From positions 226,979,712 to 227,043,711 of the forward strand of contig CM023449.1 in assembly GCA_013339765.2 (NCBI GenBank): a stretch of DNA of 64,000 nt, written 5' to 3'. A program made the translations under genes and the position numbers. Origin of the DNA: Haemaphysalis longicornis. Lineage: Eukaryota; Arthropoda; Arachnida; Ixodida; Ixodidae. Each line of letters opens with the position of its first letter. Position 1 is the stretch's first letter. Positions 11,211 through 21,783 of this stretch are shown here, in pieces. The notes beneath the pieces are model-generated. The model had not been told where the DNA came from. It did no database searches and worked only from the letters and a program-made list of their open reading frames with translations.

Positions 11211-11415
11211 TAGGTGTCGCGATTTATTTGAGAGTGAACCTCCAAATGACTAAAGCACATGACTAAAGCACCAATTTCGTATCGAGTCGCATGTCGCCAT
11301 TGTGAATTGTCAAGCAGTCGTGAAAGCACCCCTGGGCCGCACGGCAGCTTCTACGATAAGCTTTGTGACTACACAAAACTGAAGTGGCTTGGTATGTCAT
11401 GCTTCATATTTGCAG

Positions 11416-11880
11416 GCATCAGTCTTGCCAGCGAACACTTGAGCTGCTGGGGCGAAAATCGTGCTGAAAAGGCCCGCCGTCTTCATTCTGACATGGCCGT
11501 GATCTTCGACTTCATTATGCATGATCGAGCAGTCAAATCGTCCCCTCCCTGCAGTCTCCTCTAGTCCTACCAAGTGCCCGAGTGTAGCTGTACCATCTGC
11601 TAAGAAGGAACGTGCCAGCTGTTCAGCCCAGACAGAAGGCTGTGCTTGGAACGTTGTTGTTTGGTTACGAGTTACGGTCCTAGTGACGTTTGGTCGCACC
11701 AATAAGTGCTGCACGTGTCACTGATGCTACATTCATCAGTGCTTGAGCTGGTCGCTCATTTGTTACGAACTGCTGTGCTGTTTTCCATTGTTGGTCGTCC
11801 TTGTTCAGTGTCCTTCATTTGCCATCTCATGCTACAGTTGTCATTATGTCTGATGTGCTCAGCTCTTGCTAAGGGGAAAT
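11416..11880 (+). other. Conserved block with candidate second-exon acceptor, copy B
   Basis: An acceptor (CATATTTGCAG|GCATCAGT, boundary 11415/11416) opens the block. From the phase-1 junction this copy reads 49 codons before TAG at about 11564 (…SCWGENRAEKARRL…), the longest of the four copies. The rest matches 57000-57220 (+) and 29150-28930 (-), including CATTTGTTACGAACTGCT. Coding use is uncertain because frames differ among copies. Confidence 0.45.
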
Positions 11881-11889
11881 GTAGCACGT

Positions 11890-14430
11890 GGGTGGTCTAC
11901 AAAGAACGCAATGCATCAATCAAAATGTTTTGTGTGGTATGATAATTTATCACCAAGCATGGCAGCAATTTAACCTGTATGTGCCAATGCACAGCTATTT
12001 TAATCCAGGTGCTAGTCTCGAATTCCTTATAGTTTAAAGGGTCACTTAAAAATAATCTTTTTCAATTTATAAGCTAGGTTTTAAGCTTTTATGGGTGACT
12101 TACGCACATTTTTTAACGAGCACAGTGCACTCAAAAGTGCTGCTTCCGTTGTACCATCCTTCCTGCCAAATGGCTGACCTCAACTTTGAAGACACACTGG
12201 CAAGACCTCAGGGCAAAATTTAACAGATTGCTAGCGTGTTTAACACGCAGCGAACAAATGAGAAATTAAGAGGACGCCTGATGATGCAGTGAATTAAAAG
12301 GCACCCGCCTGTTCACATTCCTGTGGGACTCGCCACTTCACAACCTATGGGTATAAAAACCATAGTGCACCAATACAAAAAGTATTGCAGATCCATGAAA
12401 ATGCTCCAAGCAGCCTAGCTTGACTCACTTGCCAGACACTTAGCGCCATCTATTGAAAACTAGATAAACCATTTATTTCAGTAAATATATGATATATTTC
12501 TGAGAGAAGCAAACTAAGCTGTTAGGAACGTTTTCATGGAATTGTAAAACCTCTTATATCGGTACGCGATGCTTTCTAAGCCCATGGGTTACAAGTCCCA
12601 TAAGAATGTTGCCAAACATGTCCGCTCATTATCATTTCCCCCTGCACCTGCCTCCTTTTTTTTTCAAATTTGCACTGCTTGCTACCATCGATTGGGACAA
12701 TTCCATATGAATGCGGGTTTCAGTAGGTGGCGCATGGTGGCAATGTTGAACACGAAAGGAAAGCCGACATTTGGAGAAACGTGCGCTAATGTTGCTTGAT
12801 TGTTAGTTTTGTAATTAGCATTCCTGAGCTAGAAATGTGGGCCTTCGTACAGTCTGGTCTGTCAAATTTTTCTAGGCCACGCTGAAAGTGCACAGCCCGC
12901 AAAAATTCAATGTACAAACTTATGTCACGACTGAGGCTAAAATGTGTTGTGCCAAAAAGTTAGACAAAACACCTTTCTTAATGTCGTGAAATAATTTTGT
13001 CACACCTAAAGGTAAAGCTCCCCTTTGAATTCTTTGTGGTCCAGAAGGCTTAGGATTGGCCTAGAAAACTTTGATATTCCTCTAACGTATGTTTACAAGT
13101 CAAATGTCACAACGCGCTCAGTGGGTTCATCTTAAGTTAGCTGGAGCCATTGAGCCACGTGGTGTTGGAGATGCCTGCTTGCCTCGCATTTCAAAGGCTG
13201 CAGGATTGATTCGCACCAAGATCCTTATTTGCTCAATTTTCTTCTCAACTGAATTCCTTTACCTTCGCCTGCGGGAGTTTTGCTGTGAAACATGCCGTCA
13301 ATTCAAGCATTCTTTCACTTTTGGTATTCTCCGAGAAGCCGGCCTTTCTTTGGTGTGTGTGTGAACCATCCGTCAGCCATGTTGTGCACTGTCGCTCTGC
13401 GGCAGCAACCCCAGATTTGTGACCTATTGGGCTGACTGATGCCTTTGTATTAAACAGTTCATGCTAACGCACAAGGAAAAGGCTAAACTCCTGAAGGGGG
13501 ACATAGCATGGGGACATATTTCAAACTAGTATGGCGTCATTGGGGTAGTTGATAGGGTCGCTGTGGTCAGCGTATGAGGTTGTCTGTTCTGCCACCTGCT
13601 ACAAATGGAGACTCTAGAGGCCCCTAAATAATCAATTAATCAGGTGGAAAACACTTATAATGCAGCCACAAATAGGACCTAGGCCTGCTTCATTGTTCCT
13701 TTAAGTTCATTTTGCAGACAACAGCTTTGTGCTTGATAAATTGTCACACGACTGCCGAGGATGGAAACTATTTGGGTTTCCTTGTTAAGGGTGAATCGGA
13801 GACACGATTGTTTCTGGTAGTCTCCTTAGCAGTGTTTGAAAAGTTAGCCCTACTGCTGGTTGGTTCCCTGCAAATGTCGTCGGAACGCGATCGTTGTCTG
13901 TCAGGCCTGTACTGTAACTCCTTCTCTGCTCTTGCTATGAGTTGAACTGTTTTTTACTGCAATTCGATTTTCCCACCTTCAGACTGCTCGCGCCCATCTG
14001 GTGAGGCAGCGGGCACCCTTTTCTTTATCTTTTGTTTCTTGCCGTGCCTAAAATAGCACAAACACGTGATCTGTTCTTTTGTAGTACTTTTATCTTGCAC
14101 GTGCTGAAGCCTTTCTGCATCATTTTTGATGCTGTTTTTTTTCCTTGATTTCGTAAAAACCAACCCGAGGTCGATTCTTAATTTGAAGAACATGGGCTCT
14201 GCCACTTAAGTATTTACATTGCGACTCAAATGTGCCTAAAGGTTCCTTTGCTGTGAATAATGAGGGCATATATGACTTATGCCCACAGGTTGTTGTTTGG
14301 AATGGTTCTGGTGACATATATTTCTGTTTTGTGAATAGTTCAATGAATTGTTTTGACTGGAATGCAGATTCGGCGTAGAGACAGGCAGACCACAATTTTT
14401 TGTTTGAGTATCCCAAGAAAGGCTTTTGCC
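11890..14430. other. Intronic/intergenic stretch without a recognised gene
   Basis: No protein family, TIR pair or long open frame is convincing here. A weak tRNA-like stretch at about 13130-13215 (GCTGGAGCC … GGATTGATTCGCACC) may be an old SINE. Sequences beginning TTAAAGG occur at about 12037 and, inverted, at about 13700, but their inner sequences do not match. Confidence 0.4.
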
Positions 14431-14432
14431 TT

Positions 14433-15764
14433 TAAAGGGGCCATGAAGCAAAATGCAAGTTTTGGTTCATTCTTAGAGTTGCCTCGTTAAAATACACTGA
14501 CAGCACTTTCAATGCAAACTTTACTGAAATAAGCTGTATAGTGAAAAAAAAAAATTCCTGCGCCTTCTCGCGAGGGGAACACAAGTAAATGCAAAGCATT
14601 GGGGCCTCAGTACTGATTGAAGGCAGTGTTGCTTCCATCGCTTCTTCCGTGATGCTGGAGTAGCAGACACGGGTAAACGTGGGCACGAGCGTCAACCAAG
14701 GAAGGAAGGAGCAACGCAGTGACTGAAACACGAGCGACCGCTAGCCGCTATATTTGCAGCGCGCGCAGTAGAGGGAGAGCAGTACGGGGGGGAGAGCGCG
14801 CATGCGCAAGCAGCGCGCGCCCTTCCATGCCCCACCGCGCTGCTATCACGCACCTGTTACGCCGAGACCGCGACGGAGCGAACGGGCTGACTACGACGCA
14901 TGCGCGCGCCAGCTGCTGTTGAGAGAGAGGAGGGAAGGAGAGGCGCACCTGCTGCAGACGCGGAGCTGTTGACACCGTCCGACGCAGGAAGAGGCGAGGC
15001 TAAGAAATGCTCTGCATTTAAAAGCAGAATAGGCATGCGGCACCATACTACCTTTCTGCACTATATTTATGATGTATTATGGGCATTACGCTGGAATTCG
15101 CTGAGGCTAGCAAAATCCAATGCAAATTGAATGAGAAATGTAAACTTGCAGGTTGAGCTTATTACACTTAAATTTAGTGCACGTTCTTTTTGTAGCAGTA
15201 AGAATGGTAGAGTAAACAATGCGAGTTACAAGCGAACATGTAAAAGTAAAAGTACCAGTGCTTATGGTGCACAGTATGCTTGCCGACGATGCACACCCCT
15301 TGGACACGGGCTTTTGTGACACGACGCTAACTGGCATAAGTGGCATTACCACTTATGTGACCCTGTTTGTCGAGCACACACGTTTTGAACGATTGGTTAC
15401 GGTGAACCGTAACAAAAGTAAACCAGGCACAAATTCAGTCAGAAACAAAGCAACTTGATCAGCATTGCACCATCTATAAAGGCAGAGGTTAAAGAAGAAA
15501 ACAAAAGATGCTTTAACATTCGCAGCAGCTTTAGTCGATATACTAAAATTCATTTTTCAGACACTTTCCCTTAGTATGTCATCACTAACGTCGCAAAACA
15601 CATGATTTAGTGGGAGAACGAAAATTTGGCTCAAAACAGTTAAATTTCTCAGTGAACAAAGCATTGTTTGCTGCTGGGGACACTATGGAACATGAAGTCT
15701 TTTGGCTAAAACAAACGCTTATTTTGTCTTTATGGCCCTTTTTTCCCCTCCCTTCTTGTTGCAG
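14433..15764 (+). other. Intron before finger exon a, with a CpG-rich patch
   Basis: The stretch starts with AGGGGCCATGAAGC after TTAA at about 14433, like one end of the TTAA-type elements at 25994 and 45297, but no matching right end is visible. About 14740-14990 is rich in CG, with CGCGCGC runs. The last 40 bases (ttttttcccctcccttcttgttgcag in part) form a strong acceptor for the next exon. Confidence 0.5.
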
Positions 15765-16153
15765 GCCCTTCCCCAGATGGCCACAGGCAGCACGACCCTT
15801 TGCAGAGTCGTCGGCTGCTGCGCTGCCAGCAGTGCAGCTTCGTGACACCGTACCTGTGCCACCTGAAGAGGCACCAGCGCATACATACGGGCGAGCGCCC
15901 CCACCAGTGCAGTCGCTGCAGCAAGGCATTTGTGCAGAAGGCCCACCTGGTCGACCACGTGCGCATCCACACGGGCGAGCGTCCCTACCAGTGCCACCTG
16001 TGCCCCAGTGCCTTCAGCCACAGGAACACGCTGGTCAACCACGTGCGCCACCACACAGGGGAGAAGCTCTTCCGCTGCGGCTTCTGTCCCGAGACCTTCA
16101 TACGCGCCACCGAACAAAAAAAGCACGAGAAGGCGCACAGCCACCACAAGTAG
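15765..16153 (+). CDS. C2H2 zinc-finger terminal exon a (4 fingers)
   Basis: After a pyrimidine-rich tract and CAG the exon starts with two bases (GC) that complete a phase-1 codon, then 128 codons to TAG at 16151-16153. A short Pro/Gly/His linker (PSPDGHRQHDP) leads into four fingers: RCQQC…HQRIH, QCSRC…HVRIH, QCHLC…HVRHH and RCGFC…HEKAH, joined by HTGERP-type linkers. All zinc ligands are present. Residues at helix positions -1, 2, 3, 6 in fingers 2 and 3 read Q/A/H/D and H/N/T/N. It is expected to be a nuclear DNA-binding protein. The first coding exon on this strand (about 7130-7276) is broken, so the 5' end of the mature transcript is unknown. Splice preservation and intron similarity to paralogues argue against a retrocopy. 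Confidence 0.85.
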
Positions 16154-17291
16154 TGCAGAGGGGAGAAGAGAAGGGCCCAGTCTTGTGTGCACCCAGACAC
16201 TCGCTCCAACGAGATCGGAGGGCAGCAAGCCCCTCTTTGTGGATCGTTATTGAGAAGGGTCGTGTAGCACACCAAGAGTTGCAAAGCTCAGAGGGAAAGC
16301 CTAGTTTATCATCCTATGAGATGTGGTTCTGAGCAAAATTTTCTTCCGTCGTCACATTGTGGCCTCACTGGCCAGGTGACAATTGCTCCACGGTACTGCA
16401 GAAAGTGTGATTGTGAGTGGGACTTGTGGCAGACAGTGCCGTACTGTGTTGGTCTTAAGCGACTCTTATTGAGTGCCCACATGAACATGCGCAGCAGCGT
16501 TGTGCACCAGCAGAAGCAAAAACACAGCCCCCATGGAAAAACTGTGTCGCCATTGATATGCATGCAAATTCACATGCCGCGTGTACGTCTCTCATGTAAT
16601 TCCCACTGATGGTTCCTTCTGTCGGTAAAAAACAGTTCACGTTCAGTGCTTGTCTCGTGTTCCTTGTACAGGTAATTTACAGGTGCACCTACGAACTCTC
16701 AGAGAGTGAGGAAACTGATGCCAGCTACCCACTCAATGTTTCCTTCATTTGGAAAATGTATTGAAGAAGATAGCACAGACCATAATGAAAAAGTGGAAGG
16801 AGAAAAGTGTCACTATTAAGCGAAGCTTTAGTGTTCTCACTGTTGGCGTCTTTCTCTGACAATGATGAATGATCGTGGGTGAAGTAAAAGAAACACGCTT
16901 TATTGGCCGGAATTGAACCATATGAATCCGGTGTCCATCCGATCACTATTTCGGCATGGTCGAAACTCGGTCCAAACTTAGGCAACAACCAAAGAATCTG
17001 TAACGAGAAAGCTTCGCGTTCAACCATCTTTGTTGTTAGATGGAGAGGTGCATGATTTTCCTTTTTTGTAATGGCTGATACCTAAACCAGGTATTATATA
17101 TCAAGATAGTTGTTTCCATCCCCATTTATTGATATAGTGGGGTTCATTTCTTTGGTATATCTGCTAAATGGCAGACCAAACTTCTGGGTCATCAGTCGAG
17201 CCACTGCGGTGCTCGCCGAAATATTTTTGCTTGTTATTGCCCTTATTTTTTCGGCATTGCTGTTGTAGCATTTGTTGTGTGTAGTAGGAGG
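16154..17291 (+). other. 3' region of finger exon a
   Basis: The region includes the likely 3' UTR. About 16340-16750 matches the regions after exon b (about 20640-21060) and exon e (about 59700-60560), for example GTGGCCTCACTGGCCAGGTG, TTCTGTCGGTAA and CTACCCACT. I see no canonical AATAAA close to the stop. About 16860-17040 holds nothing I recognise. Confidence 0.6.
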
Positions 17292-17293
17292 TA

Positions 17294-18034
17294 CAGTGGT
17301 GAGCTCGCTTAGGGTGAACACGGGAGCACGTGGCCGTAGGTACTATCAGGGCAGCCTACCATGTGATGTACAAAGCAGCAGGCATGCACTGTGCGTGTCG
17401 AGCGAGGCTATGCTTTCAGCGCGCGCATCGCGTCATCGGAGCGTCTGAGCGTCATCTGCTACTAACTTCATCTTGCGTGTAGCTGTGGAGCAAGCGTCCG
17501 CTGTGTAAAAATAACTGGAAGCTGGAATCAGCAAGAAAAATGTTCCCGAGTCAGCGGTTACTCGTTCATTAGCTTGAATGCAATGCAATCGGTTCGTCAC
17601 ATCGCAACTCAACAGCTGGCTTCAAGCAGACTCGAAAAAGATGACACCCATTTTAACAGCACTTTATTTTTTAAATGGTTGCCACTGAAACTGAAAAAGC
17701 ACATGTGCACAATGTTTATCAGAAATAAATTGAGATCTTGAAGTTTGCTCGGCCACTACAACCTTGATTCAATTTACGGTGGAAAAGCACCTTTCTAATT
17801 TTTATTATGTATGTTCATACAACGATCGCGGATTCAAGGTTCAAAGTGAGACACCATTTGGAGATGACGCGCAACACAGCAGAATACGAACAGACACTCC
17901 GATGACGCTATGCACGCACTCAAAGGAAATTCTGGCTCGACATTCACAGTGCATGCGTGATGCTTCGCGTAGGCTGCTCTGATAGTACCGGCGACCATGC
18001 ACTCCCATGTTCACCCTAAGCGAGCTCACCACTG
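17294..18034. mobile_element. Tc1/mariner-like non-autonomous element with long TIRs, 741 bp
   Basis: The outermost bases CAGTGGTGAGCTCGCTTAGG (17294) and their inverted copy (ending 18034) match exactly. Recognisable similarity continues for more than 100 bases inward, through CTATCAGGGCAGCCTAC and the GCGTCATCGGAG box. TA flanks both sides (17292-17293, 18035-18036). The centre carries no transposase. Confidence 0.9.
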
Positions 18035-18036
18035 TA

Positions 18037-18807
18037 TCTTTGAGTAATAGCGGGCGAAGAAGCACGAGTGTTATAACCTGACCTAGCCGCATGCTTTACA
18101 GTTGTGACGCAATGCACAGTAATGTAACAGGTCTTTTTGTTTCCTGCTAATCGCCATCATCTCAGGCTGACGCATAATCTGATCGCAGGGCATGTCATGT
18201 ACAGTGAACTTAGCGAACATTAACAAGGTGCTTAGTATAGTGTAACTAGTAGAGCAGCTGTGCTCTGCTCTGTTACGTAGCACACTTTTTGAACTGTTTC
18301 TGTTGTTGTTCGACACGGCATGTATGCGTGGAAGTCAGGCAGAGAGGCTGAGGCAGGAACCATCACAATGAGTTGACATGAACTTTCTTAGAAATGTCTG
18401 ATTGAGCCGATTGCCCACTTGGTGGGTGATGTGGGTACGGTCCGAAAAAACCCATAAATTTGAAATTTTCGAATGGCATGAACTTGGCAGTATTTGACAC
18501 AAAGCTTGTGGTATGATAGGGGATATCTTCAGTGCGAGAGCACCACATAGGTAATCCCTGAACAAGCTGCGGTTCCAAATTTTGTGAAGCGTTCTGCGGG
18601 ATCAGCTGCCTAGCCAGCAAGAAAGGGCTGCTTGTCTGTGTTGCTAGGCAAGTGCCCAGGTGCATAATGCCCATGCACAAAAGTTCGCCTGGCATCAACA
18701 AAGACGCTTCCTCATCTTTCGTGTTTGTTGTTTCTTCTTCTGCCTTGCTGTCAACGTGTTTATTGATGGAAGCACTCTCATTTTTTCCTCTTTTTCTCCC
18801 ATTGCAG
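18037..18807 (+). other. Intron before finger exon b
   Basis: About 18090-18660 matches 58390-58970 upstream of exon e, including TTGAGACAGGAAC-like, CATGAACTTTCTTAGAAA and TGCTAGGCA boxes. This shows that exon and intron were duplicated together. It ends in TTTTTCCTCTTTTTCTCCC and CAG at 18805-18807. Confidence 0.65.
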
Positions 18808-19124
18808 GCCCTCTTCGCTTCCCGAGCGGACATGGGGTGCCGCAGGGCCCCCCACTGGGTCGTAAACTGTTCCGCTGCCAGGAGTGCAGCTACACGACGC
18901 AGTTCTCGGGCAACCTGAAGAAGCATATACGCACGCACACGGGCGAGCGTCCTTTCCAGTGCAGCCACTGTGGCAAGGCCTACATGGATAAAAGCAACCT
19001 GGTCACCCACGTGCGCATCCACACGGGCGAGAGGCCCTTCCAGTGCCGCTTCTGCCCCGAGGCCTTCACGTACCGCCTTCAGCAGAAGGCACATGAGCAG
19101 AAGGCACACAACCACCACCAGTAG
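18808..19124 (+). CDS. C2H2 zinc-finger terminal exon b (3 fingers)
   Basis: The exon starts with GC completing a phase-1 codon, then 104 codons to TAG. A linker PLRFPSGHGVPQGPPLGR precedes three intact fingers: RCQEC…HIRTH, QCSHC…HVRIH and QCRFC…HEQKAH, joined by HTGERPF. Finger 2 contact positions are D/S/N/T. The last finger (CRFCPEAFTYRLQQKAH) is nearly the same in exons d, e and f, so the family keeps a common terminal finger while middle fingers vary. An upstream ATG at 18660 lies before the acceptor in intron-like sequence and is not used as the start. AATAAA at about 19337 and 19464 may be polyadenylation signals. It could be an alternative last exon to exon a or a separate gene. Confidence 0.85.
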
Positions 19125-19692
19125 TGCAGGGAGAGGGGAAGAGCCCAGACGTGTGTGGGTGCAGACACTCACTCAAGAAATTGGAAAGGAGCAACTTTTT
19201 TTTGTGGATCACTACGAAGGTGTGGTGTCAAGACTAACTCCGTGTGGCGAAAAATTGCCAGCTGTTCTGCAACGATCTGCCTGAGAAAAGCCTCCTTCCA
19301 GCAGTAAAAAAGGAGCGAAGTGGGAACGATGCTGTCAAATAAATTACAGCTGTTCACTGGGTGTCTCTCTGAGCGAGATGTGAGGTGGCCGTCATTTGCT
19401 GCCGCCTGCCCAAAGAACAGCTGACAAACATTCCTGTTCATTTTTGTGGAGTTGAAAGAGGGAAATAAAATTGTTTTTCCAGAAAAAAGAAGGGCGAAAT
19501 GATTGTCTGCTTGGAGCCTAGGGTGCAGATCAAGCGCAAGTAAAAATCGGTGATAAGCTAGCTGCAGCCTCAAGGTACAGCTGGCCACTTGTGGCAGCAA
19601 TGAACACTGACCACCTGAAATCCACTTGGATGGGTAGTCACTGAATGGCATGTTTGTGTGTACCATTCTTTGCCGAGTACCCTCGGACCGTG
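19125..19692 (+). other. 3' region of finger exon b
   Basis: Likely 3' UTR with AATAAA motifs near 19337 and 19464. No other gene is seen. Confidence 0.5.
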
Positions 19693-20370
19693 TAACACAT
19701 TGCATTTCCACAAAAATGCAGGTTTTGGTAAAGCTTCACGTGGCATCGTTGTAGTAGCGTAAATGGAGATAATTAGAGGATTTTTAAAATCCTAAAAATA
19801 GAAAAAATAACGAAAAGTGGCGAAGTGTGTAACACCGTGCATATCAAGAAAAATTCAGATTTGGCAAAAGTCAAACTGTGATCGTTATAATGGCGTAAAT
19901 GGAGACAATCAGTGAAGCAGAATTTTGAAAAACCGAAAAATAAGAAAAGTAGAAAAAAAGCGAAAAGTGGTGAACCGTTAACTCCCTGCATTTCCACAAA
20001 AATGCAGATTTGGCGTAAGTCTCACCTGTAATCGTTATAATAGCGTAAATGAAGATAATTAGTCAAACAATTTTGAAAAACGAAACAGAAAATCGCGAGA
20101 AGTGGGCAGCCGTCTAACGCCCCGCATTTCCACAAAAATGCAGATTTTGCGGAAGTCTAGCCTGTAATCGTTATAATAGCGTAAATGAAGACAATTGGTC
20201 AAACAGAATTTTGAAAAACCAATAAATAGAAAAAAAATAGCGAAAACTGGTGAACCGTGCAATGCCCTGCATTTCCGCGAAAATGCAGATTTGGCAGGAA
20301 TTCTACCTGTAATCATAATAGTGTTAGTGAGGATAACTGGTAAACAGAATTTAAAATAACTAAAAAATTT
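19693..20370. repeat. Tandem repeat, about 140-bp unit, nearly 5 copies
   Basis: The box GCATTTCCACAAAAATGCAG (or a diverged form) recurs at about 19701, 19840, 19985, 20120 and 20267, each followed by a TAATCGTTATAAT-like box, GCGTAAATG and GAATTTTGAAAAAC. Unit spacing is 136-146 bp. Each box is itself a near palindrome (TGCATTT … AAATGCA). Units are diverged, so it is a mature minisatellite or satellite fragment. Confidence 0.9.
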
Positions 20371-21067
20371 GGCTGTAAATAACTCACACTCTAGACAAGT
20401 GACATAAGCATGCTATGCATTAGTAGACAATTCTCTGAATTTCTGAGAATATTATTTGTAACCAATGGCCACGTAACTGCTACCGGGTGTCATTCACCAC
20501 TTTGACGGATTTTTGCTGTATGGGGGTCGGCCTTTCCACAGCATGTGAAAACAGGGCAGTGTTCAGAACAAAACCCTATCTGATTGTATGATACACCAGA
20601 CATTAAGAGAAAATTTTGTTATTCTTCATGCCTGTCGCCATCACATAGTGGCCTCAATAGCTGTGTGACTATTGCTGCTCACTAACATAACTGGCATTGC
20701 AGTTGGGACCGGTGCCAGACCATGGCATCCTGTGTTGGTCATCAACATCTCGTGACCAGTGCCTACTTCAACACATGATGCAGCTTTGCAGTTCGAAGCA
20801 AGCAAGAAGACGCATCATGTTTTAGCAAGTGGGAATCACAATGTATCACCATTCACGTGCATGCAAGCACGCACAGTGTGTGTATGTCAAAATTTCCTGC
20901 TGTGATGATGCCTTCAGCAGCAGTTGACATCCAGTGGTTGTCCCATGTGCTTTTTATACAGATAGCCTTAAATGGGGCAGCTAGAAACATGTAGAGTGCA
21001 AAAACACGAGATAAACTGATGCCGACTACCCAATGGAGTTTGTTTGTGAAATGTGTCGAACAAACAA
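20371..21067 (+). repeat. Duplicated 3' flank of the finger module, copy b
   Basis: About 20640-21060 matches the 3' flanks of exons a and e (CACATAGTGGCCTCA, CCTGTGTTGGTCAT, GGGGCAGCTAGAAACAT, CTACCCAATG). It is interrupted at 21076 by a hAT-like element. Confidence 0.6.
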
Positions 21068-21075
21068 GTGCAAAC

Positions 21076-21775
21076 CAGACTTGGCAGTAATGAAATTACA
21101 GTAATTTGACTACAGTAATTTAATTACTTTTTGCTGCAATGAGTAATGTAATGAATTACTTTTGAGTTTTGGTAATTTAGTAATGTAATAAATTACTTCA
21201 GGCCAGTAGTTTCATGAAAATTACTCATTACTTTCCCAATTACTTTTGACTAATATTAGCCTGTCCGCTTCGGTTGCAGAGCAAAAAGTTGACCAAGAAA
21301 AGTTGACCAAATAGAGTTCCAATGCCAAGAGGGTCTCTGGGCATTGGAACTCTATGAACGCAAAGGAAACAACGCTTCTATGGGAGCCCTGCCTGCTTTC
21401 TCGTGCCTCTTCGTTCCCTTTTCATGCGTTCCGGGAATGCCGTGGCGAGAGTCAGTCGGGTTAAATAAACACGTGCAGATTGTATTTAAGGCTTCATTAC
21501 ACTGGTCACTGGTGTGAGCCCTCTGCTAGGAAGGTGCGTTTTTTTCATGAGTGTAAATAAAGTGTATATATTGAGTTGGTAGAGTATGAGTGATGAATTT
21601 TTGTTAACGTAATTTCAAAGTAATTTCATTACTTTTGAAAAGTAATAGCAATGTAATGTCTTTACTTTCGGCCACCTGTAATTTCCAACGTAATTTAATT
21701 ACATTTTAAACAATCATATGAAAGTAATAAGTAATGTAATTTAATTACTTTGTAAAAGTAATTTTGCCATCTCTG
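21076..21775. mobile_element. hAT-like element rich in AGTAATTTAATTACTTT, 700 bp
   Basis: The ends read CAGACTTGGCAGTAA and, inverted, CAGAGATGGCAAAAT. The flanks GTGCAAAC (21068-21075) and GCGCAAAC (21776-21783) are an 8-bp duplication with one change. Subterminal regions are many copies of GTAATTTAATTAC-type palindromes. An inner hairpin (arms at about 21311-21326 and 21340-21355, ATAGAGTTCCAATGCC) is present. No transposase. The structure is like 31702-34431 with a different terminal motif. Confidence 0.85.
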
Positions 21776-21783
21776 GCGCAAAC

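Noticed and set aside
12037..13706. TTAA-flanked element with AGG ends
   Set aside because: Only about 7 terminal bases match; inner sequences do not pair, so chance cannot be excluded.
14433..15020. Another TTAA element starting AGGGGCCATGAAGC
   Set aside because: No inverted partner end was found downstream.
18660..18807. Upstream ATG as the start of finger gene b (also 58989 for e and 63336 for f)
   Set aside because: These lie before or across strong 3' splice acceptors in sequence shared with introns of paralogues.
19693..20370. CRISPR-like array
   Set aside because: Units are whole 140-bp tandem repeats, not short repeats with unique spacers, and the genome is eukaryotic.
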